DNA from: JBEHWX01 sp048498995
Lineage (GTDB): Bacteria; Bacteroidota; Ignavibacteria; OLB7
Length of the DNA stretch: 64,000 nt
Assembly (NCBI GenBank): GCA_048498995.1
Contig: JBEHWX010000022.1
Coordinates: forward strand, 1 to 64,000
Direction of reading: 5' to 3'
This document shows, piece after piece, positions 1 to 8,700 of the stretch; within the stretch, counting starts at the first letter, position 1, and the number at the start of each line of letters is the position of its first letter. Under the pieces are notes generated by a model, which searched no databases, had not been told where the DNA came from, and saw only the letters and a list, made by a program, of their open reading frames with translations. A program made the position numbers and the translations under genes.

Positions 1-126
1 GCCAGAAAGACGGCAACAGCTGCGAAACCGGCGATAGGCAGCCGCCGCTACCGGATCGAGGAGATCGTGTATCAGCCGGAGGCATCGCTGCGCGCCTCGG
101 CCGGCGAGCCGGGAGGAATAGGGTGA
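1..126 (+). CDS. C-terminal end of an unidentified protein (5' truncated)
   Basis: The first reading frame is open from the window edge to a TGA at 124-126, giving 41 residues that end in EPGGIG. The tail is rich in Ala, Arg and Glu and I do not recognise a family. A DarT toxin would be expected upstream of a DarG-like macrodomain gene, but I see none of the usual features of a DarT C terminus here. It could equally be a chance open frame in GC-rich DNA. Confidence 0.3.
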   Translation, partial: ARKTATAAKPAIGSRRYRIEEIVYQPEASLRASAGEPGGIG

Positions 127-194
127 GTGTGGGGGAGATGTCCGTGGGAGGGGTAACGCTGCTCGTCGGAAGGCTGATTCATCTCGGGATCGGA

Positions 195-242
195 TGTGTA
201 TAAGCGTCGGAGGTTATGCACAAGTTCCGACGTTTGTACACA
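195..242. promoter_or_regulatory. Cluster of three DnaA-box-like 9-mers with an inverted repeat
   Basis: Three 9-mers match or nearly match the relaxed DnaA box TTATNCACA. TTATACACA is on the minus strand at 195-203, TTATGCACA on the plus strand at 214-222, and TTGTACACA (one mismatch) on the plus strand at 234-242. Their starts are 19 and 20 bases apart. The stretch also holds an imperfect 10-base inverted repeat at 202-211 and 226-235, with arms built on GCGTCGGA and TCCGACG. It lies just upstream of the macrodomain gene. It may bind DnaA, as a titration or regulatory cluster, or serve as an operator for that gene. Function is inferred from sequence only. Confidence 0.4.
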
Positions 243-297
243 ACCCGCCCGCCACTCCGGCGGCGCGTCGTCCGATCCCGATCTCTTATCTTCTCAC

Positions 298-750
298 ATG
301 ATCAGCTACGCTCATGGCAACCTGCTCGACGCGGAGGTCGAGGTGCTCGTCAACGCCGTCAACACGGCGGGGATCATGGGAAAGGGGATCGCGCTGATGT
401 TCAAGGAGCGCTTCCCGGAGAACTTCGTGGCCTATACGGAGGCATGCAAGGCCGGCCGCGTGCGGACCGGAAGCATGTTCGTCACGCGCGTCGATGAGCC
501 GGGTGGCGCGCGCTGGATCATCAACTTCCCGACGAAGCAGCACTGGCGGAACCCGTCGAAGCTGGAGTGGGTGCGGGATGGGCTGGCGGACTTGCGTGAG
601 GTGATCGAGGAGAGGAAGATCCGCTCGATTGCCCTGCCGCGTCTCGGCTGTGGCCTCGGCGGGCTGGACTGGGAGGATGTGCGGCCGCTCATCGAGTCGG
701 CGCTCGGCGATCTCGAAGATGTGGAGATCGTGGTCTACGACGGCCCCTGA
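298..750 (+). CDS. Macrodomain protein, DarG/TARG1-type ADP-ribose hydrolase
   Basis: This 150-residue protein is a single macrodomain that should bind ADP-ribose and probably removes ADP-ribose from modified DNA or protein in the cytosol. It has the family's VNAVNT loop near the N terminus, the GIMGKGIAL segment with the catalytic-type lysine, a PTKQHWRNPS motif and the RLGCGLGGLDW glycine-rich loop. These resemble the N-terminal domain of the DarG antitoxin. I chose the ATG at 298 because the fold begins there (MISYAHGNLL); an in-frame GTG at 196 would add an unrelated Arg/Ser-rich leader. DarG is normally larger and follows a DarT toxin gene. Neither the extra domain nor a recognisable DarT is visible, so this is either a solitary antitoxin or a housekeeping hydrolase. 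Confidence 0.85.
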   Translation: MISYAHGNLLDAEVEVLVNAVNTAGIMGKGIALMFKERFPENFVAYTEACKAGRVRTGSMFVTRVDEPGGARWIINFPTKQHWRNPSKLEWVRDGLADLREVIEERKIRSIALPRLGCGLGGLDWEDVRPLIESALGDLEDVEIVVYDGP

Positions 751-764
751 GCGATGCCCGCGGC

Positions 765-1433
765 CTACGGCGTGCCGGCGCGCGCCAATGCGAGGATCTC
801 GTCGAAGGTGTGGATGTGGGTGCCCCGCATGTCGGAAAGCGCCGCGCCGATCATCCCCGCCGCCACCGCGTCCGCCTCGATCGGCCGGTACTTGCTCAGT
901 GATCCGATCATGAGCAACGCGAGCGCACGGTTGAGGGCCACCCCCACGCGCTCGCCGAACCGGGGCTCCTTCCGCTCCCCCATGAGGGCCGAGGGACGGA
1001 AGATGTGGATCGCCTCGTAGCGCTCGCGCGTAACCGCCGCCTCCATGTCTCCCTTCACGCGCAGGTAGAACGCGCGGGACGTCGTGCTGGCGCCGATGGA
1101 GCTGACCACGAGAAAGCGTGCCGCGCCGGCGCGGGCTCCGGCGCGCGCCAGCTCATGCACGTAGGTGAAGTCGACCTTGCGGAAGGCCTCCTGCGACCCG
1201 GCGGTCTTGATGGTGGTGCCGAGCGCGCAGAAGATATCGGCGCCGGCCGGGAGCTCGATCGAGGGGAGTGCGTCGAAGTCGATCACGCGCTGGTCGAGCT
1301 TCGGATGCTCGCGCGCGATGGTCCGTCGCGCAAGCACGATGACCGAGGAGTACGCCGGATGCGCGAGCAGGCGCTCGAGGAGATATCCCCCGATCAACCC
1401 CGTCGCGCCGGCGATGACGGCGGTACGCATCAT
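765..1433 (-). CDS. TIP30-like NAD(P)-binding oxidoreductase
   Basis: This is a 222-residue Rossmann-fold protein of the atypical short-chain dehydrogenase type (HTATIP2/TIP30-like). It has the dinucleotide-binding motif GATGLIGG at residues 9-16. The segment VVSSIGAS is followed by YLRVKGDMEAAV, which contains the Tyr-x3-Lys pattern of the family, and a later FRPSALMGER segment is also typical. The substrate is unknown; most bacterial members are annotated simply as NAD(P)H-binding oxidoreductases. It is convergent with the macrodomain gene, 14 bases away, and does not appear to be in an operon. Confidence 0.82.
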   Translation of the reverse strand: MMRTAVIAGATGLIGGYLLERLLAHPAYSSVIVLARRTIAREHPKLDQRVIDFDALPSIELPAGADIFCALGTTIKTAGSQEAFRKVDFTYVHELARAGARAGAARFLVVSSIGASTTSRAFYLRVKGDMEAAVTRERYEAIHIFRPSALMGERKEPRFGERVGVALNRALALLMIGSLSKYRPIEADAVAAGMIGAALSDMRGTHIHTFDEILALARAGTP

Positions 1434-1782
1434 GATCTCCCTTGAGCCGACACCGGGAGCACGTGAAGCCGCGCCCCTCGCGGCGCGTGGAACATACGGT
1501 GGAGGAGGGGAAGATCCATCTGGAGAGGGTGGGACTGGCCGAGATGGGAGGCGATGTGCTCCGCGCGGCTTTCAGGGCTTCTCCCCGGCTCGCTATCTTT
1601 GTCGATGTATCCTCGATCGGCCGCGAGTCTTACCGCCCCAATCACAGGTGGCTCGATCCCAGGCGATCACTCCCAGGGCTCCGCTCCACACCGAACACTG
1701 ATTCCGACGATGCCAATATCTCGACGTATAGCCGTTTCCATGCCGGCTCGGCTGAAACGGTAGGCATCGTCATCATCCGCTC

Positions 1783-1830
1783 GAGCCTCATCGAGATCGA
1801 GCCTCATCGAGATCGAGCCTCGTCGAGATC
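1783..1830. repeat. Three tandem copies of a 16-bp unit
   Basis: The unit GAGCCTCATCGAGATC occurs at 1783-1798 and 1799-1814 and, with one change, at 1815-1830. The last copy also provides the left arm of the adjacent hairpin. Confidence 0.9.
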
Positions 1831-1853
1831 GGGGCGCTCCCGACGAGGCTCGA
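1813..1853. repeat. 13-bp inverted repeat before the DUF262 gene
   Basis: The arms 1813-1825 and 1841-1853 are perfect complements around a 15-base loop. The hairpin ends 63 bases before the ATG of the DUF262 gene. It could be a leader structure or a protein-binding site, and it has no U tract typical of a terminator. Confidence 0.6.
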
Positions 1854-1916
1854 GAAGTACCGTTATATCGGGCGGGGACTTACGCGCAACCTTACAACTG
1901 GAACCATCAGACTGGT

Positions 1917-3866
1917 ATGAAGATCTCCACCATTCTCGACCATATCGACAGTGGTCACATGGCGCTGCCGGAATTTCAGCGCGGCTATGTCTGGAACCGC
2001 GATCAGGTACGCGGCCTGTTCGATTCCCTCTATCGCCGGCATCCGGTGGGAGGACTGCTGGTATGGGCCACCGAATCGGGACTGGCCGTCCATCGCGGTG
2101 ATGGGCCGCTGGCCGGTGGTATCGTCAAGCTCCTGCTCGATGGTCAGCAACGCATCACCTCCCTGTACGGCGTGGTGCGGGGACGGCCGCCGAAGTTCTT
2201 CGACGGCAACGTTCAGTCCTTTACCGGTCTGCGGTTTCACCTCGATACCGAGGCGTTCGCGTTCTACCAGCCGGTCAAGATGCGGGAGGATCCGCTCTGG
2301 ATCGATGTCACCGAGCTGATGCGAAATGGGACCGCCGGATTGGGGGAGTTCGTCACCCGCCTGAGCGCCCAGCCAGAGCTCGTGTCGAAGGTCGGAACGT
2401 ATGTCGGCCGTCTCAGCCAGTTGCTCGGCATGACCGACGTGGACCTTCATATCGAGGAAGTCACCGGTTCGGATAAGACGCTCGACATCGTGGTCGACAT
2501 CTTCAATCGTGTCAACAGCGGCGGCACGAAGCTCTCGAAGGGGGATCTGGCGCTCGCCAAGATCTGCGCCGACTGGCCCGAGGCGCGTGACACGATGAAG
2601 GCCAAGCTGAAGGAATGGGAGAGTGCCGGATACCATTTCAACCTGGACTGGCTGCTCCGCTCGGTCAATACCGCGATGACGGGGGAGGCGAAGTTCCAGT
2701 TCCTGCACGACAAGAGCGCGGAGGAGATCCAGAGTGGCCTGAAGCGCGCCACCAGGCATATCGAGACAAGCCTGAATCTGATTGCCGGTCGTCTCGGTCT
2801 CGACCATGATCAGGTCTTCTTCGGACGCTTCGGCGTGCCGGTGATGGTGCGCTATCTCGATCAGCGCAACGGTGTCATGGACGAGAAGGAACGGGACAAG
2901 CTGCTCTTCTGGTTCGTGCAGGCCGGCATGTGGGGACGTTTCTCCGGCTCCACTGAAACCTACATCGATCAGGATCTCGCCGCCCTGGAAGATCCCGATG
3001 GTGGGCTGGACAAGTTGCTGGAGCAGTTGCGGCTTTGGCATGGCGGGCTACGGGCCGAGCCCGGGCACTTCACCGGCTGGAGCCTGGGCGCCCGTTTCTA
3101 CCCGGTGCTCTATCTGCTGACACGCATGGGGGAAGCGCGCGACTGGGGAACCGGTCTGCCCCTCAAGGCGAGCCTGCTCGGCAAGATGAACCGGCTGGAA
3201 GTACATCACATCTTCCCCAAGTCGCAGCTCTACAAACGGAGCTTCGCGCGCGCGGAGGTCAATGCGCTGGGGAACTTCTGCTTCCTGACCAAGGATACGA
3301 ACCTCGTCATCAGCAACCGTCTGCCGGAGGAATATTTCCCGGAGATCGAACGGGCGCATCCCGGCGCGTTGGTGTCACAGTGGATTCCGGATGATCCTCG
3401 CCTGTGGAAGGTTGAGAACTTCCGCGAGTTCCTGGAGGCGCGGAAGTCGCTTCTGGCGGCGGAGGTGAACCGTCGGATGGAGGAGCTCCTGCATGGCGAT
3501 ACCCGGTGGATGACCGGTGCCAGCGCCGCCTTGGTGACGACGCAGGTGATGGGCGGCATCACCAGCGAGGAGGAGGAGGCACAGCTCGAGGCGCTGAACG
3601 ACTGGATGGACTCGCGGGGCCTGTCACGCGGCGTAGTGTCGTACGACTTTTCCGATCCCGACACTGGCCAGCAGAAAGCGGTCTTCGACCTGGCATGGCC
3701 CACCGGGATTCAGGAGGAGCTGACACAGCCAGTCGCCGTGCTTCTGAACGAGGAGGCCGCCACCATCGCGATCGCCAGTCAGGCTGGCTTCCGCTGCTTC
3801 ACGTCGATCGAGGAGTTCAAGCGTCACGTGAACGAGGAGATCCTCGTCGAGGTAGTGGTCTCGTGA
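1917..3866 (+). CDS. DUF262/HNH protein, GmrSD-like restriction or defence nuclease
   Basis: The 649-residue protein has an N-terminal DUF262 (ParB/GmrS-like) NTPase domain, with LPEFQRGYVWNRDQVR at residues 17-32, DGQQRITSL at 75-83 and FNRVNSGGTKLSKGDLALA near 196-214. The C-terminal half has an HNH-type nuclease segment, LEVHHIFPKSQLY near 427-439, followed by NALGNFCFLT. This is the single-chain GmrSD arrangement, known in type IV systems that cut modified phage DNA and in related BREX-linked proteins. The ATG at 1917 has no clear ribosome-binding site. The frame is open upstream to 1764 and encodes PYNWNHQTG just before the Met, which resembles the usual family N terminus, but no ATG, GTG or TTG is in frame there. 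The protein may therefore start at 1917 or the gene may have lost its original start. It sits beside an AAA ATPase and a type I restriction operon, which supports a defence role. The DNA target is unknown. Confidence 0.85.
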   Translation: MKISTILDHIDSGHMALPEFQRGYVWNRDQVRGLFDSLYRRHPVGGLLVWATESGLAVHRGDGPLAGGIVKLLLDGQQRITSLYGVVRGRPPKFFDGNVQSFTGLRFHLDTEAFAFYQPVKMREDPLWIDVTELMRNGTAGLGEFVTRLSAQPELVSKVGTYVGRLSQLLGMTDVDLHIEEVTGSDKTLDIVVDIFNRVNSGGTKLSKGDLALAKICADWPEARDTMKAKLKEWESAGYHFNLDWLLRSVNTAMTGEAKFQFLHDKSAEEIQSGLKRATRHIETSLNLIAGRLGLDHDQVFFGRFGVPVMVRYLDQRNGVMDEKERDKLLFWFVQAGMWGRFSGSTETYIDQDLAALEDPDGGLDKLLEQLRLWHGGLRAEPGHFTGWSLGARFYPVLYLLTRMGEARDWGTGLPLKASLLGKMNRLEVHHIFPKSQLYKRSFARAEVNALGNFCFLTKDTNLVISNRLPEEYFPEIERAHPGALVSQWIPDDPRLWKVENFREFLEARKSLLAAEVNRRMEELLHGDTRWMTGASAALVTTQVMGGITSEEEEAQLEALNDWMDSRGLSRGVVSYDFSDPDTGQQKAVFDLAWPTGIQEELTQPVAVLLNEEAATIAIASQAGFRCFTSIEEFKRHVNEEILVEVVVS

Positions 3867-3947
3867 GCGTCGGCCATATCTAGAACCTCGGGGCGGAACG
3901 CCTGGTCAGATGAGGTTGCCAACAGTAGGCGTCTCCACATATAAAAA

Positions 3948-3991
3948 TTTATATACAAGTATAGCGACTTTGCCTTATACTTGTATATAAA
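3948..3991. promoter_or_regulatory. AT-rich palindromic operator/promoter of the AAA ATPase gene
   Basis: Two 16-base arms, 3948-3963 and 3976-3991, are perfect inverted copies separated by 12 bases. Each arm contains the near-palindromic core TATACAAGTATA or TATACTTGTATA, and a further GTATAC lies at 3995-4000 just before the ATG at 4002. The stretch is strongly AT-rich in otherwise GC-rich DNA. This looks like tandem operator half-sites for a dimeric or tetrameric repressor overlapping the promoter. The regulator is not identified. Confidence 0.6.
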
Positions 3992-4001
3992 CCTGTATAC
4001 A

Positions 4002-5210
4002 ATGGATAGAGTCCGTAATCCCTTTTCCCCCGGCGCGGGATCACCTCCGCCGGAGTTGGCCGGCCGTAGCGCTATTCTCGAACAGGCCCGGATACTCTTC
4101 GCGCGAATGCTTGCACGGCGTTCGGAACGGAGCATGCTGTTGACCGGGCTGCGAGGTGTCGGCAAGACCGTTCTGCTCAACGAAATGGAGCGCATGGCGA
4201 TCAGGGCGGAAGTTCGGACTATTCTGGTCGAGGCTCACGAGGATAAGCCGCTGCCGGTACTTCTCGTGCCCCATCTGCGCCGGCTGCTCTTTGAACTGGA
4301 TCGGATGGCTGGAATGGGAGACAAGGCTCGCCGTGGCTTGGCGGTGCTCAAGAGTTTTCTGAGCGCCGTCAAAGTCACCACGCATGACGTGGAGTTCGGG
4401 CTCGACATCGAGCCGGAGCGGGGGGCGGCCGATAGTGGGGATCTCGAGGTCGATTTTCCGAACCTTCTGACCGCCATCGGCGAGGCCGCCGAGGAGCGGG
4501 GAACGGCGCTGGTTCTTCTGATCGACGAAGTTCAATACTTCACATCCGCGGAACTAAGCGCGCTCATCATGGCGATGCACAAGATGCAGCAGCGACAGTT
4601 GCCGGTCACCCTGATCGGCGCGGGACTTCCCGTGCTTCCGAGCCTCGCGGGGGAATCGAAATCGTACTCCGAGCGGCTGTTCGTATTTCCCGAGATCGGG
4701 CCGCTCAACGAGCCCGATGCCACCACGGCCATCCGTGATCCGATCGAGGAAGCCGGCGAATCGATCGATCAACAGGCACTGCGGGAGATCGTGCGGCTCA
4801 CGCACGGCTACCCATACTTCCTTCAGGAATGGGGATATCAGGTGTGGAATCATGCCACGGCTTCCCCTATCACGCTCGATACCGTGCAAGAGGCCACACA
4901 GGTGGTAACCCAGCGCCTCGATGAGAACTTCTTCCGGGTCCGTTTCGATAGGCTGACGCCGACGGAGAAGGTCTATCTCCGCGCCATGGCGGAGCTTGGG
5001 CCGGGGCCATATAGGACCAGCGAGATCGCGGACTGCCTCGGCAAGAAGCTGACCACCCTCGGTCCGGTCCGCGCCAGCCTCATCAAGAAAGGGATGGTCT
5101 ACAGCCCGTCGCACGGCGACATGGCGTTCACCGTGCCTCTCTTCGACGACTACATGCGGCGTGCGATGCCGGAATTCCAACGGAATAAGACCAGAAAGTC
5201 ACAACGATGA
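4002..5210 (+). CDS. AAA-family ATP-binding protein of the defence island
   Basis: This 402-residue cytosolic P-loop ATPase carries Walker A GLRGVGKT at residues 49-56 and Walker B VLLIDEVQ at 171-178. A later region, RLTHGYPYFLQEWGYQVWN, is typical of STAND/ORC-like ATPases, and a winged-helix-like C terminus follows. The opening NPFSPGAG...PPELAGR is the usual start of this widespread uncharacterised family, so I use the ATG at 4002 and not an upstream TTG at 3981 that lies inside the operator palindrome. The gene is 135 bases after the DUF262 gene and has its own elaborate upstream operator, so it is probably regulated separately. Its stop overlaps a small ORF by an ATGA. Such ATPases occur alone or near mobile and defence genes. 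The function is not established, and a link to the flanking restriction systems is inferred from position only. Confidence 0.8.
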   Translation: MDRVRNPFSPGAGSPPPELAGRSAILEQARILFARMLARRSERSMLLTGLRGVGKTVLLNEMERMAIRAEVRTILVEAHEDKPLPVLLVPHLRRLLFELDRMAGMGDKARRGLAVLKSFLSAVKVTTHDVEFGLDIEPERGAADSGDLEVDFPNLLTAIGEAAEERGTALVLLIDEVQYFTSAELSALIMAMHKMQQRQLPVTLIGAGLPVLPSLAGESKSYSERLFVFPEIGPLNEPDATTAIRDPIEEAGESIDQQALREIVRLTHGYPYFLQEWGYQVWNHATASPITLDTVQEATQVVTQRLDENFFRVRFDRLTPTEKVYLRAMAELGPGPYRTSEIADCLGKKLTTLGPVRASLIKKGMVYSPSHGDMAFTVPLFDDYMRRAMPEFQRNKTRKSQR

Positions 5211-5347
5211 ACGGCGTCGGCCAATCCGAGCCTACTACTCAACACCGGTTTATCGCACTCGTCCGTTACGATCTCGGCTCTCGTTATCTCGGAGACTGGC
5301 GAAGCCACGAGAGCAATGGCACCATTGAAAGAGCAGCCATGCCGTAA
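5207..5347 (+). CDS. Possible small protein, 46 residues, overlapping the ATPase stop
   Basis: An ATG at 5207 shares bases with the TGA stop of the ATPase gene (ATGA) and opens a 46-codon frame ending in TAA at 5345-5347. The product has no recognisable motif. The overlap is the classic arrangement for translational coupling, and a hairpin (GCCTGG/CCAGGC, 5363-5378) followed by TTT lies just after it. It may be a real accessory peptide or chance. Confidence 0.3.
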   Translation: MNGVGQSEPTTQHRFIALVRYDLGSRYLGDWRSHESNGTIERAAMP

Positions 5348-5794
5348 GCCTAGCCTTTCGTGGCCTGGAGAGCCAGGCTTTCCATTGTAGTGGAGAATCG
5401 CTTTCGGCGGCCGTGGATTGGCGCTTCCTTCCCCTTCGTCAGCGGCGGCTGTTTACCCCAAATCCGTATGTTATGCCCCCTTCCTGTGGGGCAAACCACG
5501 CCGGGAAACGTGATAACGGACGAAGGTCGGGATCGTTCGGTTCGTAATGAGGCAGACTCGATGCCCGGCGGCGATGCCACACCGCCCATGGGTGGCTTCG
5601 CCGTGACGGTCGCCATGCCCGTTTCCGCTTCCTCTCCGTGAATCCGGCAACAACGCGCCGAATCGTGGGGGAGCCTCTGGGGGTGTGCCCCTCCTCGCAA
5701 GCGTTCGTGTCGTTGCCGACATCGTCCCTCCATCCGAGGATGGCGAGCGCCGCCGTGAGCGCCGTCCCGAAACACTCAACCTTGGTCCCCGACC
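5348..5794. other. Intergenic region before the type I restriction operon
   Basis: No convincing gene is seen. Besides the hairpin at 5363-5378 there is a second small inverted repeat, TGCCCC/GGGGCA, at 5474-5479 and 5488-5493. The promoter of hsdR should lie here, but I cannot assign -35/-10 elements with confidence. Confidence 0.4.
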
Positions 5795-8700
5795 ATGACT
5801 GGCTCCGACTTCTCCTACAACTTTTCAGAGAACGAGAAACCATCGGTCGTTCGCGAGGCGGATCTCGAGAGGGAGCTCATCGACAAGCTGGAGAGCCTCA
5901 AGTACACCATCCGCCACGATATCCGGGACCGATCGTCGCTCGAGAAGAACTTCCGGGAGCACTTCGAGGCGTTGAATCGGGTCAAGCTCACCGACGGAGA
6001 GTTTCAGCGGCTCCTGGACGATATCGTCACGCCGGATGTGTACGAAGCCTCCCGCAAACTCCGGAATCGGGAGGCCTTTCTCCGTGACGACGGCACCCCG
6101 CTCAACTATACCCTCGTCAATATCAAGGACTGGTGCAAGAACACCTTCGAGGTCGTTCATCAGCTCCGTATCAATACCGACGACAGCCATCACCGCTACG
6201 ACGTGATGCTTCTGATCAACGGCGTTCCCGTGGTTCAGATCGAGCTCAAGACGCTTGGGATCAGCACGCGGCGGGCGATGGAGCAGATCGTCGCCTACAA
6301 GAACGACCCGGGGAACGGCTATACGCGGACGCTCCTCTGCTTCGTCCAGTTGTTCATCGTGAGCAACCGGACGGACACGTGGTACTTCGCCAACAACAAC
6401 GCCCGGCACTTCGCGTTCGATGCCGACGAGCGATTCCTCCCGATCTACCAGTTCGCGGCCGAGAATAACGCCAAGATCACCCATCTCGACGACTTCGCCG
6501 ATCAGTTCCTCGCCAAGTGCACGCTTGGCCAGATGATCAGCAAGTATATGGTCCTCATCGCCAGCGAGCAGAAGCTCATGATGATGCGCCCATACCAGAT
6601 CTACGCCGTGAAGGCCATCGTCGACTGCATCCAGCAGAACTGCGGCAACGGTTATATCTGGCATACGACCGGCTCGGGAAAAACGCTGACCTCCTTCAAG
6701 ACCTCGACGCTCCTGAAGAACGAGAACATCCACAAGTGCCTCTTCGTCGTCGACCGCAAGGACCTGGACCGCCAGACCCGCGAGGAGTTCAACCGGTTTC
6801 AGGAGAACTGCGTCGAGGAGAACACCAACACCGCGACGCTCGTCCGCCGCCTCCTCTCCGACGACCACGCCGACAAGATCATCGTCACCACGATCCAGAA
6901 GCTCGGGCTTGCCCTCGACGAGAACAGCAGGCACAACCAGCAGAACATTGCCCAGGGGCGGTCGACGTTCAAGCAGCGACTCGAGCGGCTCCGCGACGAG
7001 CGGATGGTCTTCATCTTCGACGAGTGCCATCGCTCGCAGTTCGGCGAGACGCACAAGGCCATCAAGGAGTTCTTCCCGAACTCCCAGCTCTTCGGCTTCA
7101 CCGGCACCCCGATCTTCGAGGAGAACGCGACCGTGAAGCAGATCGACGGTGACGTCGCCACCCTGCGAACCACCGTGGATCTCTTCCAGAAAGAGCTCCA
7201 CGCCTACACGATCACGCACGCGATCGAGGATCGAAACGTCCTCCGCTTCCACGTCGATTACTACAAGCCCACGGACGGCGCTCCCCCCCTCAAGTCCGGC
7301 CAGACCCTCGCCAAGAAGGCGGTTGTCCAGGCCATCCTCGACAAGCACAACGTCGCGACCGGGGATAGGCGCTTCAACGCGCTGCTGGCCACCGCCTCGA
7401 TCAACGACGCCATCGAGTACTACGAGGTCTTCAAGCAGCTCCAGGCGGAGCGCCAGGCCGCCGATCCCGAGTTCGCTCCGCTCAAGGTCGCCGCCGTCTT
7501 CTCACCCCCCGCGGAGGGGAGCCGTGACATCCAGCAGATCCAGGAGGACCTTCCGCAGGAGAAGGAGGACAACCGGCACGATCCGGAGGGGAAGAAGTCC
7601 GCGCTCAAGGCCATCATCGCCGACTACAACCGGCGGTACGGCACCAATCACGATATCTACAACTTCGACCTCTACTATCAGGACGTCCAGCAGCGGATCA
7701 AGGACCAGCAGTTCCCGAATGAGGATCTGCCCGGCGGGGGCGCCGAGAAGATCGACGTTACCATCGTCGTGGATATGCTCCTTACCGGCTTCGACGCGAA
7801 GTATCTCAACACGCTCTACGTCGACAAGAACCTCAAGCACCATGGCCTGATTCAGGCGTTCAGCCGCACCAACCGCGTCCTGAACGCGACGAAGCCCTAC
7901 GGCCATATCCTCGACTTCCGCCAGCAGCAGGAGAGCGTCGATGCCGCCATCGCCCTCTTCTCCGGATCCCAGCCGGAGAAGGCCCGGGAGATCTGGCTGG
8001 TCGACAAGGCGACCGTCATCATCGAGCAGTTCGACAAGGCCGTCGCGGATCTCGCCGGGTTCATGCGGGGGCAGGGTGTCGAAGCCAGGCCCGATCAGGT
8101 CAACAACCTGAAGGGGGATGATGCCCGCGTGCAGTTCATCAGCAAGTTCAAGGAGATCCAGCGTCTCCAGACGCAGCTCGATCAGTACACCGATCTGACC
8201 GGCGAGCAGCGGGAGCAGATCGGGCAAACCCTCTCCCGGGACGATCTGCGCGCCTTCCGCGGCGCCTATCTGGAAACCGCCCAGCGCCTCAGGGAGCAGC
8301 GGCGAGCGCCCGGAAAGGAGAGCGGGCGGATCAGTCCCCAGGTGGACCAGCTCGACTTCGAGTTCGTCCTCTTCGCCTCCGCGGATATCGATTACGACTA
8401 CATCATGAAGCTGATCGCGAAGTACTCGGCGCAGGACCCGGAGAGGCTCCGGATCAGCCGCGAGCAGCTCATCGGGCTGATCCAGTCCGACGCCAAGTTC
8501 CTCGACGAGCGGGAGGAGATCACCGAGTACGTGCGGTCACTGACCGAGGGGGAGGGGCTCGACGAGAAGGCGATCCGCGACGGCTATAGGACGTTCAAGG
8601 AGCGGAGGCAGGCCAGGGAGATCGAGAGCCTTGCCCACGGGCACGGGCTGAGCGCCGAGTCACTCTCGGGCTTCGTGACGACGATTCTGCAGCGGATGAT

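Larger units (their letters stand above)
1434..1916. other. Intergenic region upstream of the DUF262 gene, with hairpins and short tandem repeats
   Basis: I see no convincing gene here. A nested inverted repeat pairs ACGATGCC (1707-1714) with GGCATCGT (1763-1770), and inside it CCGTTTC (1732-1738) with GAAACGG (1754-1760). It is followed by a 16-bp tandem repeat and a 13-bp hairpin. The frame of the downstream DUF262 gene is open back to a TAG at 1761-1763. Confidence 0.5.

Noticed and set aside
1442..2101. Plus-strand 219-codon frame overlapping the start of the DUF262 gene
   Set aside because: Wrong frame for DUF262 homology, Arg/Ser-rich, includes the tandem repeat; no family recognised.
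5825..7348. 507-codon minus-strand frame opposite hsdR
   Set aside because: Low-complexity Leu/Val/Glu/Asp shadow without motifs; hsdR motifs on the plus strand explain the conservation of the open frame.
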